Positions 17,203 through 26,084 are shown, numbered from the stretch's first letter. The stretch is 64,000 bases of DNA from Bacteroides stercoris ATCC 43183 (GCF_025147325.1 NZ_CP102262.1:3162001-3226000), one strand, 5' to 3'. A program made the numbers and translations. Notes: a model not told the origin generated them from the letters alone.

Positions 17203-19920
17203 TTAGAAATTGAACTTCAGTCTTACGGAGTAAGTACGTCCAAAGCCGTAGAGTACACGTGTAGCCGTCTCCCAGTTGTGGCTGCCGCCATCACGGGCAT
17301 CAGCGATGTATTCCTGGTCGAAGAGGTTGTTGACGTTACCGCTCAGTGTAGCGCGTACCTTACCAAAGTCGAAAGAGTATCCCGCACTCAGGTCGAACGT
17401 GCTGTACGAGGGAATCTCCCATGGGCTAACCACTACGATTTCATCGCCGAAACCGGCATTGCCTGCATCGATGTCATAGTCGGCAAAGTTACGCGCAAAG
17501 AAGTTCCAGTCTGCCGAAATACGCAATCCCTTCATAGGACGGATGTTCACGCCCAGAGCGGCCGTAGTCTGCGCTGAACCGCCTACGTATACATTATCCA
17601 TTTTAATATTGGCCTTGTAGTTGGAAGCTTGTGACATATCAGCCAATGTACCACCCTTGAAGTCTGTCATCAACTGACCGGCAGCATTGTAATAATATCC
17701 GCTGGCATTACCGTTCCAACGCCAGTCACCCCAAGAGAACATACCGTTGATGTCCAACCATCTCAACGGGCGGATTGCAAAGTCAAGCTCAACACCCAAA
17801 TGGTTGGCATTGGCTCCAGTCATATTCAAGGTATAACGATCCTTGATGTTCTGTCCATCCACATTATAGTCAAAATCGCCAGAATCATACAAAGCCTTAT
17901 CCATCCAACGGGTGTAATAGGCATTGAGGTTGGCTGTGAATATGCCGCTACGATAGCCGTAACCAACTTCGAAAGACATGATTTTTTCGTTCTTGGCATC
18001 TTCGTTGCGGGCATGAGAGTTTTGCGAATTAACGAAAGAGGTATCGAACATTGGAGCACGGGTGATGAAACCAGCATTGATGAACACGTTATTCTTTTCA
18101 TTAAGATTGTAGTTAACACCACCCTTTATGTTTCCACCCAAATAGTTCTTGGTATCGGATTTAGCCTTGTCCTTGCTATAGTACATACGATCGTAACGCC
18201 AATAACCGGTGTTGGAAAGACCACCGGAAACGAATGCGCTGAGCTTGTCGCGATTGTACTCAAGCTGTGCGAATGCGCCCTCGGACATTACAAAACCATC
18301 GTAGTCGCGGTAATATACATCACCCACACCCAACTTCTGGTTCTTGAAATTGGGGTCAGCAGCTGCCGGATTATTCTCGGCCAAAATTTTACCACGATTT
18401 TCAGCATCGATAAAATAGTCGCCGCCGAAAAGGTCTACAATGACATTCTGATGCAAACCTTTATAATAGCGTAAATCGATACCGCCATAGAAGTCGAAGT
18501 TTTCACCAAACTTGGTGGTATAAGTAGAAAGCAATCCGTACCACATGTGGTTGTTCATAGACTTACCCATAATCATCTTGGAACCAGTGGTGCTGGTTTC
18601 ATTCAAAGCTTCTACCTCGTCGTAAGCGAAAGTTCCGTCTGCTTCGCGGAAATCATTGTTCACCAATCCGTTACTTGCACCATACCAACGGCTACGGTTG
18701 GCAGCGTCACCCGAACCGCTGTAACCGTTACCACGACCGATGGATACGTACAATGCCGTACTCAAACTTGATTTGCGGTCTATCTGCCACAAGTGGTTCA
18801 GTGAAATCTGCGGTTTATGATAGGAGTTTCTGGACGAGTTGTATGCCTGCCCATTTCTGTAACCGAAAGTCGGGTTGTATCTATAAGGGCTTTTCTCACC
18901 CATATATTTCTGCACGCGCTGCCATTCCTTGATGGTGAGTCCGTTCTGGTTGTTGCGCTGATTGTGCCACTGCGGAGCACCGAACGCAGTAAGAGACAAC
19001 TGGTGATTGTCGTTGAAACGCTTAGCGATGCTGGCAAACCAGTTGTAACCTTCGAAATCCGTACCCTGGATGTATCCGTCGCCCCAGGTCTTACCACCCA
19101 GCAACGTGAATGCCCAGCCATCTTTGGACAGACCAGACGATACGCTGAAAAGGATTTTATTGTAACCGTCGTTACCCATGCCGTAAGATACGAATCCGCC
19201 TCTCTTGGCTTCCGTACTCTTTGTTACGATGTTAATAGAACCGCCCACTGCCGGAACAGATACTTTGGCAGCACCCAAACCGCGCTGTACCTGCATGCTA
19301 CGGGTTACATCGGACAGTCCGGCCCAGTTGGACCAGTACACCTTCTGATTCTCCATACCGTTCATAGGCACACCGTTAATCATCATAGCCACGTTCTCAC
19401 TCTTGAAACCGCGGATACGTGTTTGGGCATCACCATAACCACCACCGTCTTTAGTGGTATAGATACCCGGAGTGGATTTCAGAATTTCGGGAAACTCCTG
19501 CGAACCGAGTTTTTCTTCAATGAACACCGGGTCTACGGTAGATACCGCTACCGGAGTTTTACGAGCCACTGCAACGGACGATGTAATCGTCACATCCGAC
19601 AGCATCACTGCATCAGGTTGCATCTTGATGGTCCCCAACTCTACGGAAGCGCCTTTCTGTGTAATCTTTTTCTTCTGGTCTTTATAACCGATGTATTTGA
19701 AAAGTAATGTGGCATTCGAAGCAACGCTTTGCTTGAAATAGCCGTCAATGTCGGTCACGGAACCTTGAGTGGTTCCCTCTACCATAACGGCAGCACCTAC
19801 CAAAGGTTCGCCGGTTTCAGCGTCGACAAGCTGACCATGCACTGTGGTCTGAGCCCATGCTGCGGAAGTAAATACCAACAACACGGCAACCAACAGAAAT
19901 TGAATTAGATGTTTTCTCAT
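17203..19920 (-). CDS. TonB-dependent receptor with carboxypeptidase-like domain
   Basis: The 905-aa protein has a signal peptide ending SAAWAQ. A CarboxypepD_reg domain covers residues about 25-110 (VHGQLVDAETGEPLVGAAVM), then comes a plug domain with EFPEILKSTPGIYTTKDGGG, TRIRGFKSENVAMMINGVPM and GLGAAKVSVPAVGGSINIVT. The long barrel carries the TonB-receptor ending NLFDQEYIADA ... TYSVRLKFNF. It imports an unknown ligand across the outer membrane. The downstream gene encodes a lipoprotein, not a SusD, so the pair is better seen as a receptor plus surface lipoprotein than a Sus locus. Confidence 0.93.
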   Translation of the reverse strand: MRKHLIQFLLVAVLLVFTSAAWAQTTVHGQLVDAETGEPLVGAAVMVEGTTQGSVTDIDGYFKQSVASNATLLFKYIGYKDQKKKITQKGASVELGTIKMQPDAVMLSDVTITSSVAVARKTPVAVSTVDPVFIEEKLGSQEFPEILKSTPGIYTTKDGGGYGDAQTRIRGFKSENVAMMINGVPMNGMENQKVYWSNWAGLSDVTRSMQVQRGLGAAKVSVPAVGGSINIVTKSTEAKRGGFVSYGMGNDGYNKILFSVSSGLSKDGWAFTLLGGKTWGDGYIQGTDFEGYNWFASIAKRFNDNHQLSLTAFGAPQWHNQRNNQNGLTIKEWQRVQKYMGEKSPYRYNPTFGYRNGQAYNSSRNSYHKPQISLNHLWQIDRKSSLSTALYVSIGRGNGYSGSGDAANRSRWYGASNGLVNNDFREADGTFAYDEVEALNETSTTGSKMIMGKSMNNHMWYGLLSTYTTKFGENFDFYGGIDLRYYKGLHQNVIVDLFGGDYFIDAENRGKILAENNPAAADPNFKNQKLGVGDVYYRDYDGFVMSEGAFAQLEYNRDKLSAFVSGGLSNTGYWRYDRMYYSKDKAKSDTKNYLGGNIKGGVNYNLNEKNNVFINAGFITRAPMFDTSFVNSQNSHARNEDAKNEKIMSFEVGYGYRSGIFTANLNAYYTRWMDKALYDSGDFDYNVDGQNIKDRYTLNMTGANANHLGVELDFAIRPLRWLDINGMFSWGDWRWNGNASGYYYNAAGQLMTDFKGGTLADMSQASNYKANIKMDNVYVGGSAQTTAALGVNIRPMKGLRISADWNFFARNFADYDIDAGNAGFGDEIVVVSPWEIPSYSTFDLSAGYSFDFGKVRATLSGNVNNLFDQEYIADARDGGSHNWETATRVLYGFGRTYSVRLKFNF

Positions 19921-19977
19921 AATTCTGCTTTTTGTTAATAGATAGTGTTAATTAAAGTTTAAAATGATATTGAGTTG

Positions 19978-19985
19978 CAAATATA
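19978..19985 (-). promoter_or_regulatory. Bacteroidetes -7 box for the receptor-lipoprotein operon
   Basis: The minus strand reads TATATTTG, matching TAnnTTTG, about 60 bases before the receptor ATG at 19920. Confidence 0.55.
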
Positions 19986-20064
19986 CTATTTATATATCAA
20001 ATAATTATTACGTTTGCACTACATTTTTTCAGCCTAATAAAGTATTCTAAAAACTTTTTAAAAA

Positions 20065-20099
20065 AAAGAAACTCCACAAATATCTTGCAGAGTTTCTTT
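20065..20099 (-). terminator. Rho-independent terminator after ettA
   Basis: AAAGAAACTC (20065-20074) pairs with GAGTTTCTTT (20090-20099). On the minus strand the stem runs into a T-rich tract, 45 bases downstream of the ettA stop. Confidence 0.75.
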
Positions 20100-20142
20100 T
20101 TATTACAGATAAAGCAGGTATACTTTCAGTTTAAAACCCGGA

Positions 20143-21840
20143 CTAATCATTCATTAACTTTCTATAACGAACGCGAGTAGGTTCTTCCTTACCCAAACGT
20201 TTCAGTTTATTTTCTTCGTACTCCGAATAGGAGCCTTCAAAGAAAAATACATTAGAATCGCCTTCAAATGCAAGAATATGCGTACAGATACGGTCGAGGA
20301 ACCAACGGTCGTGACTGATGACAACAGCACATCCGGCAAAATCCTCAAGACCTTCTTCGAGAGCACGCAGTGTATTGACGTCAATGTCATTGGTAGGTTC
20401 GTCAAGAAGCAACACATTGCCTTCTTCCTTGAGACAAAGAGCCAGGTGAAGACGGTTGCGCTCACCGCCGGAAAGTACACCGCAAAGCTTTTCCTGATCT
20501 GCACCGGAAAAATTGAAACGCGACAAGTAGGCACGGGCATTGATATCGCGCCCACCCATGCGGATGAGGTCGTTGCCGCCGGAAATTACCTGATAAACGC
20601 TCTTATTGGGATCGATATCCTTGTGCTGCTGGTCCACATAGGCTACTTTTACGGTCTCTCCTACCTCGAACTCGCCACTATCGGGCGTATCCAGCCCCAT
20701 AATAAGGCGGAAAAGGGTGGTTTTACCCGCTCCGTTAGGACCAATGATGCCTACAATACCATTAGGCGGCAACATGAAGTTAAGGTCGTCAAACAAGAGT
20801 TTGTCGCCAAAAGCTTTTGCTACATGCTTAGCCTCAATAACCTTGTTGCCCAGACGGGGACCGTTGGGGATGAAGATTTCGAGCTTCTCTTCTTTCTCCT
20901 TCACGTCTTCGTTCAGCAGTTTGTCGTAAGAGTTCAGACGGGCTTTTCCCTTTGCCTGACGGGCTTTGGGAGCCATACGCACCCACTCCAGCTCGCGTTC
21001 CAGCGTCTTGCGGCGTTTGCTGGCAGTCTTTTCTTCCTGCTCCATGCGCTTGGTCTTTTGTTCGAGCCAGCTGGAGTAGTTGCCTTTCCAGGGAATACCT
21101 TCGCCACGATCGAGTTCAAGTATCCAGCCTGCCACATGGTCAAGGAAGTACCGGTCGTGAGTTACAGCAATTACCGTACCTTCGTACTGCTGCAAGTGCT
21201 GCTCCAGCCAGTCGATGGATTCGGCATCAAGGTGGTTGGTAGGCTCATCGAGGAGCAGTATGTCGGGCTTTTGAAGCAACAGACGACAGAGCGCCACACG
21301 ACGGCGTTCACCACCGGAAAGATGTTCTACCGACTGGTCTTCGGGTGGACAACGAAGCGCATCCATCGCACGCTCCAGCTTACTGTCGAGATTCCAGGCA
21401 TCGGTAGCGTCGATGATGTCCTGCAGCTCCGCCTGACGGGTGAAGAGCTTGTCCATCTTGTCCTGATCTTCGTAGTATTCGGGCAGTCCGAACTTCTGAT
21501 TGATTTCCTCGTACTCTGCCAGCGCATCTACAATGGGCTGTACGCCTTCCATCACCACTTCTTTCACTGTCTTCGCGGGATCGAGGTAAGGCTCCTGAGC
21601 CAAATATCCTACCGAATATCCGGGCGAGAACACCACTTCGCCCTGATAGGATTTGTCCAAGCCGGCGATAATCTTCAGCAAGGTCGATTTACCCGAACCG
21701 TTCAAACCGATGATACCGATTTTCGCTCCGTAGAAGAACGAGAGGTAGATGTTCTTCAACACCTGCTTATTGTTCTGCTGAATGGTCTTGTTCAGCCCTA
21801 CCATAGAAAAGATAATTTTCTTATCGTCTACTGTTGCCAT
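20143..21840 (-). CDS. ettA: Energy-dependent translational throttle protein EttA (ABC-F)
   Basis: The protein (565 aa from MATVDDKKIIFSMVGLNKTI) has two ABC ATPase domains joined by a basic linker and no membrane helices, as in ABC-F factors. The first domain has IIGLNGSGKSTLLKII, LSGGERRRVALCRLL and DILLLDEPTNHLD. The second has IIGPNGAGKTTLFRLI, LSGGERNRLHLAL and VLLLDEPTNDID. EttA binds the ribosomal E site and gates the first elongation step according to ATP/ADP. Forty in-frame codons upstream of 21840 are not conserved in character and overlap the promoter region, so the ATG at 21838-21840 is chosen. It is divergent from tRNA-Lys. Confidence 0.96.
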   Translation of the reverse strand: MATVDDKKIIFSMVGLNKTIQQNNKQVLKNIYLSFFYGAKIGIIGLNGSGKSTLLKIIAGLDKSYQGEVVFSPGYSVGYLAQEPYLDPAKTVKEVVMEGVQPIVDALAEYEEINQKFGLPEYYEDQDKMDKLFTRQAELQDIIDATDAWNLDSKLERAMDALRCPPEDQSVEHLSGGERRRVALCRLLLQKPDILLLDEPTNHLDAESIDWLEQHLQQYEGTVIAVTHDRYFLDHVAGWILELDRGEGIPWKGNYSSWLEQKTKRMEQEEKTASKRRKTLERELEWVRMAPKARQAKGKARLNSYDKLLNEDVKEKEEKLEIFIPNGPRLGNKVIEAKHVAKAFGDKLLFDDLNFMLPPNGIVGIIGPNGAGKTTLFRLIMGLDTPDSGEFEVGETVKVAYVDQQHKDIDPNKSVYQVISGGNDLIRMGGRDINARAYLSRFNFSGADQEKLCGVLSGGERNRLHLALCLKEEGNVLLLDEPTNDIDVNTLRALEEGLEDFAGCAVVISHDRWFLDRICTHILAFEGDSNVFFFEGSYSEYEENKLKRLGKEEPTRVRYRKLMND

Positions 21841-21919
21841 GTGAGTTAAGTATAAATATAAAGTATAAAATATAATGTTCGAGATGAAGTGTGAGACTCC
21901 TGCACACGAAATTTCGGTA

Positions 21920-21927
21920 CAAAGATA
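21920..21927 (-). promoter_or_regulatory. Bacteroidetes -7 box for ettA
   Basis: TATCTTTG on the minus strand, about 80 bases before the ettA ATG. No TTTG -33 box was found at the usual spacing. Confidence 0.5.
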
Positions 21928-21946
21928 AGAAAAAAAGCGAAAATCT

Positions 21947-21977
21947 TTTGCAACTTTCAAAAAAGTATCTATCTTTG
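21947..21977 (+). promoter_or_regulatory. Promoter of tRNA-Lys
   Basis: TTTG at 21947-21950 and TATCTTTG at 21970-21977 are separated by 19 bases, the ideal Bacteroidetes sigma-ABfr arrangement. The box ends 25 bases before the tRNA. Confidence 0.8.
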
Positions 21978-22002
21978 CACTCGCTTAACAGCAATAAGGA
22001 TT

Positions 22003-22075
22003 GATTCGCTAGCTCAGCAGGTAGAGCACAACACTTTTAATGTTGGGGTCTTGGGTTCGAGCCCCAAGCGGATCA
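22003..22075 (+). tRNA. tRNA-Lys(TTT)
   Basis: The 73 bases fold into a full cloverleaf. The acceptor stem is GATTCGC with GCGGATC and discriminator A. The D-arm is GCTC/GAGC. The anticodon stem CAACA/TGTTG encloses loop CTTTTAA with anticodon TTT, and the T-arm is TTGGG/CCCAA with TTCGAGC. CCA is not encoded. The last 14 bases plus three more recur inverted at 26710-26726, marking this gene as an integration target. Confidence 0.97.
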
Positions 22076-22078
22076 CTT
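22062..22078 (+). repeat. Attachment-site core in the 3' end of tRNA-Lys
   Basis: CCCCAAGCGGATCACTT is repeated exactly, in inverted orientation, at 26710-26726. tRNA 3' ends are classical targets of tyrosine integrases. Confidence 0.7.
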
Positions 22079-22112
22079 AGGAGAAATGAAAATACTCCGG
22101 CAAACTAAGACA

Positions 22113-22146
22113 AAGCTCTTTAAACCAGTGGTTTAAAGAGCTTTTT
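22113..22146 (+). terminator. Terminator downstream of tRNA-Lys
   Basis: AAGCTCTTTAAACC pairs with GGTTTAAAGAGCTT across AGT and is followed by a T-tract. Confidence 0.85.
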
Positions 22147-22216
22147 TCTTACCCGCCTACGACAGAAAAAAGACCTCAAAAAGCGGGTCAACGTAACAAT
22201 CTGAGGGATTTTATAT

Positions 22217-23137
22217 TTAAGCATATAATTTAGCAAGTCTATATAAGAAAAAAGCTCTATCTCTTACTCCTCTGAACTGTGCTCTAAATGCTTTGATTTT
22301 AGCATTGAATGACTCTGCTGCGGCATTGGTTGCCCTCCTTTCAAAGAAATTGATTATATCCAGATAATGTGTTTGTATAGAACGTGCGACCCTTCCAAAG
22401 GTGAGGAACCCTGATTTATCTACTTCATCATACCACCTTGCCAGCCTTGTCAAAGCAATATCCTTAAACTTACACTGATGATAGATTAAGCCTAACCGCA
22501 TAGACAGATAATATCCTTTCTTTATATCGGGATATTCCTTGAAAAGAATTTCAGCCCGTATTCTTTGAGACTGAGTCCATAAGGATTCCTTCTTGTAAAG
22601 CAGATAAATACTTCTCGCTAACAACTGCTTTCTTGTATCTCCATTAGCGAAAACAGGTGCATGATACATCTTTCCACAGGCCTTTGCATAAGCAATCTGA
22701 GTGGACTCTTCATCCAAAGCCTCCCAGCGAGCTTTTACACGCATCTCCTGCACAGCTTCATAAGCTAACTTCTGTACGTGAAAGCGATCGGTAACACGTT
22801 TGGCCGCAGGAAAGCAGATGCGTGCAATCTGCTCCATGTTAGGAGCCATATCCAAGGTTATCTCGCGCACTTGGTAACGGCGGCGACGGGAGAGCTTAAG
22901 CAGGACAGAAGTGACCGTATGAACGTCCGTACCTTTAATGATGGCAATCATACTACCTTTACCACCGTGAGCTTCTTTATTGGTCAGTACAGTATAGAGT
23001 TCCCCACGCGAGAGGGCTACCTCATCAATACAGATATAAGCACCGATATTCTTTTCGAATAGTAGCCAATCCTCTGCATGAACAAGTTGGTCCCAATGGA
23101 GATAACCACTTAGATGGTTACGGTATTGACGCTCCAA
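22217..23137 (-). CDS. ISL3-type DDE transposase, catalytic part (copy 1)
   Basis: The 306-residue frame contains the DDE triad of DDE_Tnp_ISL3: Asp in ICIDEVALSRGELYT, Asp in VTDRFHVQKLAYEA and Glu in NAAAESFNAKIKAFR. The marked TTG start is arbitrary. The frame is open back to the end of the upstream ORF, reading NCIDNYPISCKLLGVLYGVD just after it, so the protein is probably made as a fusion by a +1 frameshift or transcript slippage at CTTTTTTAAAAG (23207-23218). It catalyses movement of its own element. Confidence 0.88.
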   Translation of the reverse strand: MERQYRNHLSGYLHWDQLVHAEDWLLFEKNIGAYICIDEVALSRGELYTVLTNKEAHGGKGSMIAIIKGTDVHTVTSVLLKLSRRRRYQVREITLDMAPNMEQIARICFPAAKRVTDRFHVQKLAYEAVQEMRVKARWEALDEESTQIAYAKACGKMYHAPVFANGDTRKQLLARSIYLLYKKESLWTQSQRIRAEILFKEYPDIKKGYYLSMRLGLIYHQCKFKDIALTRLARWYDEVDKSGFLTFGRVARSIQTHYLDIINFFERRATNAAAESFNAKIKAFRAQFRGVRDRAFFLYRLAKLYA

Positions 23138-23195
23138 TAAATCCCCGTCAACTCCATATAAAACACCTAAGAGCTTGCAACTGATCGGATAGTTA

Positions 23196-23537
23196 TCAAT
23201 ACAGTTCTTTTAAAAAAGACGCAAAATCCTGCGTCATACGAGTACCTTCAGCCACCATACGCCAGTTACGGGAGATATACTCATTATGCTTCTTTAAGAG
23301 CCAGCGACGACGACGAATATTAAGGAAGACCTTCTTGCCACGAAGAGGAAAATCCTGAACAATAACAGGAGCATAAAAGCCTTTACTCTCAGTATCCTGA
23401 GCTGTATACTTCTCAGGAACGATATTTTTCTCCTCAAGGTAGATCACAACTTCATTTACGCTTTCCTTCACATCAACAAGATCAAAGTAATCTAAAGTGC
23501 CTTCAGGAAGAAGAAGGCGATAACCGTTTAATTCCAT
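23196..23537 (-). CDS. IS transposase N-terminal region protein (copy 1)
   Basis: The 113-aa product, MELNGYRLLLPEGTLDYFDL onward, is the separately encoded N-terminal region found with this IS group. It contains VQDFPLRGKKVFLNIRRRRW, a basic segment probably involved in binding DNA ends, and ends FASFLKELY just after the run CTTTTTTAAAAG. A promoter-like TATCTTTG (minus strand, 23556-23563) precedes it. It is paired with the catalytic frame at 22217-23137. Confidence 0.85.
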   Translation of the reverse strand: MELNGYRLLLPEGTLDYFDLVDVKESVNEVVIYLEEKNIVPEKYTAQDTESKGFYAPVIVQDFPLRGKKVFLNIRRRRWLLKKHNEYISRNWRMVAEGTRMTQDFASFLKELY

Positions 23538-23555
23538 AAGCTATGAATTTGGAGA

Positions 23556-23563
23556 CAAAGATA
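23556..23563 (-). promoter_or_regulatory. -7 box of IS copy 1
   Basis: TATCTTTG on the minus strand, 19 bases before the start of the IS N-terminal ORF. Equivalent boxes precede the other copies (25077-25084 minus; 63024-63031 plus). Confidence 0.55.
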
Positions 23564-23651
23564 ACAATTTATAAATTTACCCCTCAGGTTTTTACATTGA
23601 CCCATTAATCGTGGGTCAACGTAAAAACCTGAGGGATTCATAGCTTATGCA

Positions 23652-23659
23652 TAAATTTT
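23652..23659. repeat. Target-site duplication, left (IS copy 2)
   Basis: TAAATTTT directly precedes copy 2 and recurs at 25124-25131. Eight bases is the usual length for ISL3-family insertions. Confidence 0.9.
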
Positions 23660-23694
23660 GGGTCAGCGGATTTCCCCGGTTGGCAAGCTTTCTT

Positions 23695-24699
23695 TTAAGC
23701 GTATAGCCTAGCCAGTCTGAACATGAAGAATTTCAGATCAGCCACCCCTCTTAACTGGCTTCGAAAAGCTTTGATTTTAGCATTGAACGACTCCGCTGAA
23801 GCATTTGTCAATCGTTCTTCAAAATAATTTATGATGGTCGTACTATGGTTTGAAAACGTATCAAGTACCTTGTTGAACTCCATATAGTCAAACTTTTCCA
23901 CTTCATTGTACCATCTTGCGAGATTTAGCCTTGCTTCATCGAGACCTGACTTCTTGTTGAAGATGTCTGTCAGTTTCATGCTAAGGCTGTATCCTTCCAG
24001 AAGCTTGGGGAATTTATCAAAGAGAATGGCAGCCCTGGTCTTTTGCTGTTCATTCCATTTGCTCCAGTGTTTCAGTATAATGTGCTTGCTTCTGCTTACT
24101 ATCTGTGACAGGGTTTCTCCGTTCTCCATTCTTTCAGGTTCCCATTTCCCTATTCTTTCCCTTTCCGCCTTACTCTTTGTTTCTTTCTTCTTTTGGCGAT
24201 GCTCCCTGATAGCCTGATTTTCCGCATCAAGTACTTTCCACCGATAGCGTATTCTTAACTGGTCAACAGCTTCAGACATGAGCTGCTGTACATGAAAACG
24301 GTCATTGATCAGCTTTGCGGCAGGAAACACCTTTCTGACTGTCAGCATCATGGCTGAAGATAAATCTGTAGTGACAGTCTTGACAGACAGCCGTTTCCGG
24401 TGCGGAAGCCTGCGCAAGATTCCGCTTACCGCATCTGTGGCCACTCCACGAACTATTGCAACTAAAGCACCCTTACGACCTTTAGCTGCTTTATTGGTCA
24501 GAATCGTATAAACATCTCCATTGCTCAGGCAAGTTTCATCCAAAGAAAGCTTTTCTCCAATATTTTCAGGATAAAGGAGATAGTCATGCGCATGTTCGAG
24601 CTGATCCCAGTTCCGGTAATCACTGATTTTCTCCTTGTATTGTTTACGAAGAGTCTGCCCTTTTACGCCATAACGTTCCGCAAGCACACTGATGCTCAC
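23695..24699 (-). CDS. ISL3-type DDE transposase, catalytic part (copy 2)
   Basis: The 334-residue frame has Asp in LSLDETCLSNGDVYT, Asp in INDRFHVQQLMSEA and Glu in NASAESFNAKIKAFR. An N-terminal VSISVLAERYGVKGQTLRKQ is a helix-turn-helix. The upstream part of the frame (KEIESTPVSIS) reaches back to the end of the N-terminal ORF at 24710-25060 and lies in its +1 frame, so a fusion product is likely. A GTG at 24697-24699 could also serve as an independent start. It contains an insert rich in K and E around residues 165-185 compared with copy 1. Confidence 0.88.
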   Translation of the reverse strand: MSISVLAERYGVKGQTLRKQYKEKISDYRNWDQLEHAHDYLLYPENIGEKLSLDETCLSNGDVYTILTNKAAKGRKGALVAIVRGVATDAVSGILRRLPHRKRLSVKTVTTDLSSAMMLTVRKVFPAAKLINDRFHVQQLMSEAVDQLRIRYRWKVLDAENQAIREHRQKKKETKSKAERERIGKWEPERMENGETLSQIVSRSKHIILKHWSKWNEQQKTRAAILFDKFPKLLEGYSLSMKLTDIFNKKSGLDEARLNLARWYNEVEKFDYMEFNKVLDTFSNHSTTIINYFEERLTNASAESFNAKIKAFRSQLRGVADLKFFMFRLARLYA

Positions 24700-24709
24700 A
24701 GGAGTAGAT

Positions 24710-25060
24710 TCAATCTCCTTCTTTTAAAAAAGAGACGAACTCAGAATTGAGCCGTGTACCGTCAAATTCGGATAAATCCCAGTCATAACTGAAGATTTCA
24801 TTGGAAGATTTGTCAAGCCATTTACGTTTACGAACATGGAGATAAGTGGCGCGACCACGAATAGGATAGTCTTGGATTGTACGATACTCACCAAAACCAT
24901 AGGATATGATATCCGGATTGATCTTATCTTCTTTTAGTTGAACTTTTTTTTCATCAAGATAAATATCAAAACGGTCAGCACTCTTGTCGAAATTGACAAT
25001 ATCAAAGTTGTCTATAAGCACATCCGGAAGGATGGCACGAAGGAGTTGTGCGGGTTTCAT
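24710..25060 (-). CDS. IS transposase N-terminal region protein (copy 2)
   Basis: The 116-aa product, MKPAQLLRAILPDVLIDNFD onward, is the N-terminal partner of this IS group. It has the family segment IQDYPIRGRATYLHVRKRKW and ends FVSFLKEGD just after CTTTTTTAAAAG (24721-24732). A -7 box TATCTTTG (minus strand, 25077-25084) gives it a short leader. Confidence 0.85.
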   Translation of the reverse strand: MKPAQLLRAILPDVLIDNFDIVNFDKSADRFDIYLDEKKVQLKEDKINPDIISYGFGEYRTIQDYPIRGRATYLHVRKRKWLDKSSNEIFSYDWDLSEFDGTRLNSEFVSFLKEGD

Positions 25061-25123
25061 AAAACAAAGGTAAGCAAAGATAGCTAATTTTAAAACTTAC
25101 CAACCAGATATTTCCGCTGAGCC

Positions 25124-25557
25124 TAAATTTTCGCCAGTCTGAACAGGAAGAAAGCTCTGTCCTTTACTCCTCTGAATTGTGTGCGGAACTCCTTTATTTT
25201 TGCATTGAACGATTCGGAAGCAGCGTTTGTTGAACGTCTGTCAAAGAAGTTGATTATTTCCCGGTAATGCATCTGTACGGAACGTGCCACTCTTCCGAAA
25301 GCAAGAAACCCTGATTTTTCCACCTCGTCATACCAGCGGGCAAGATGCGTCAATGCCGCATCCTTGTACCTGCATTGGTGGTATATCAGTCCGAGCCTCA
25401 TGGAGAGGTAGTATGCTTTCTTAATATCGGGATACTCCCGGAACAGGATGCCGGCGCGTACGCGCTGTGATTCCGTCCACAAGGATTCCTTCTTATATAA
25501 CAGGTAAATGCTTCTCGAAAGAAGCTGTTTGCGTGAATCACCGTTTTCAAAGACCGG
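25124..25557. repeat. Left arm of the 473-bp inverted repeat (main part)
   Basis: Together with 23613-23651 it makes 473 bases that match 26085-26557 in reverse complement. I compared several stretches and saw no difference. The arms are separated by 527 bases (25558-26084) once copy 2 is ignored. Confidence 0.8.
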
Positions 25558-26084
25558 CGCATGATATATCTTCCCGCAGGCTTTGGCATGGGCGATCTGA
25601 ACAGATTCTTCGTCCAAAGCCTCCCAACGTGCTTTAACGCGCATATCCTGAACCGCCTCATAAGCGAGTTTCTGCACATGGAAACGGTCTGTGACGCGGC
25701 GTGCGGCGGGAAAACAGAGGCGGGCGATCTGCTCCATGTTCGGAGCCATATCCATGGTTATCTCCCTGACCTGAAAGCGTCTGCGGCGGGAAAGACGGAG
25801 CAGTACGGAGGTCACGGTCTTTACATCTGTTCCTTTCACAACGGCGATAAGACTGCCCGAACGGCCTTTTCTCTCCTTGTTTATCAACACGGTATATAAT
25901 TCTCCGCGGGAAAGGCAGACTTCATCCAGTCCCACATAAACACCGATGTTCTTCTCGAAAAGAAGCCATTCTTCGGCATGAGGAAGCTGCTCCCAACAGA
26001 GATAACCGCTCAGGTGATTCCGGTATTGCCGCTCGAGCAGTTCCCCGTCGACCCCGAACAGCGTTCCCAACAGCCTGCAGCCCA
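25124..26084 (-). pseudogene. Interrupted ISL3-type transposase (copy 3)
   Basis: On the minus strand the frame reads from PVGCRLLGTLFGVDGELLER to FLFRLAKI, where copy 2 cuts off the last codons (YA and stop). It is closely related to copy 1, including Asp in VGLDEVCLSRGELYT and Glu in NAASESFNAKIKEFR. The apparent upstream extension to 26175 is artificial: it is the antisense of the inverted arm that begins at 26085. The N-terminal ORF is absent. It cannot make a working transposase. Confidence 0.85.

Larger units (their letters stand above)
22185..23603 (-). mobile_element. Complete two-ORF ISL3-type insertion sequence (ISAon1-like), copy 1
   Basis: The 1419-bp element is bounded by near-inverted ends: GGGTCAACGTAACAATCTGA at the left, and the complement of CCCTCAGGTTTTTACATTGACCC at the right. 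It encodes an N-terminal protein (23196-23537) and a DDE transposase (22217-23137), both on the minus strand. No 8-bp target duplication is visible: its right flank is a 9-base scrap (23604-23612) before the next IS end. One flank has therefore probably been rearranged. Confidence 0.88.
23660..25123 (-). mobile_element. ISL3-type insertion sequence, copy 2, nested
   Basis: The 1464-bp element has termini GGGTCAGCGGA and the complement of TCCGCTGAGCC. It is flanked by the 8-bp direct repeat TAAATTTT, so it inserted cleanly by transposition into copy 3. Its ends and proteins differ clearly from copies 1 and 3, so it is a different IS of the same family. It carries both ORFs intact and may be active. 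Confidence 0.92.

Noticed and set aside
15318..19707. Plus-strand frames opposite the lipoprotein and TonB receptor genes
   Set aside because: Low-complexity shadow translations without domains; the minus-strand genes have signal peptides and clear family motifs.
20278..21849. Long plus-strand frame opposite ettA
   Set aside because: The frame is the mirror of a highly conserved ABC-F gene and has no start context or domain.
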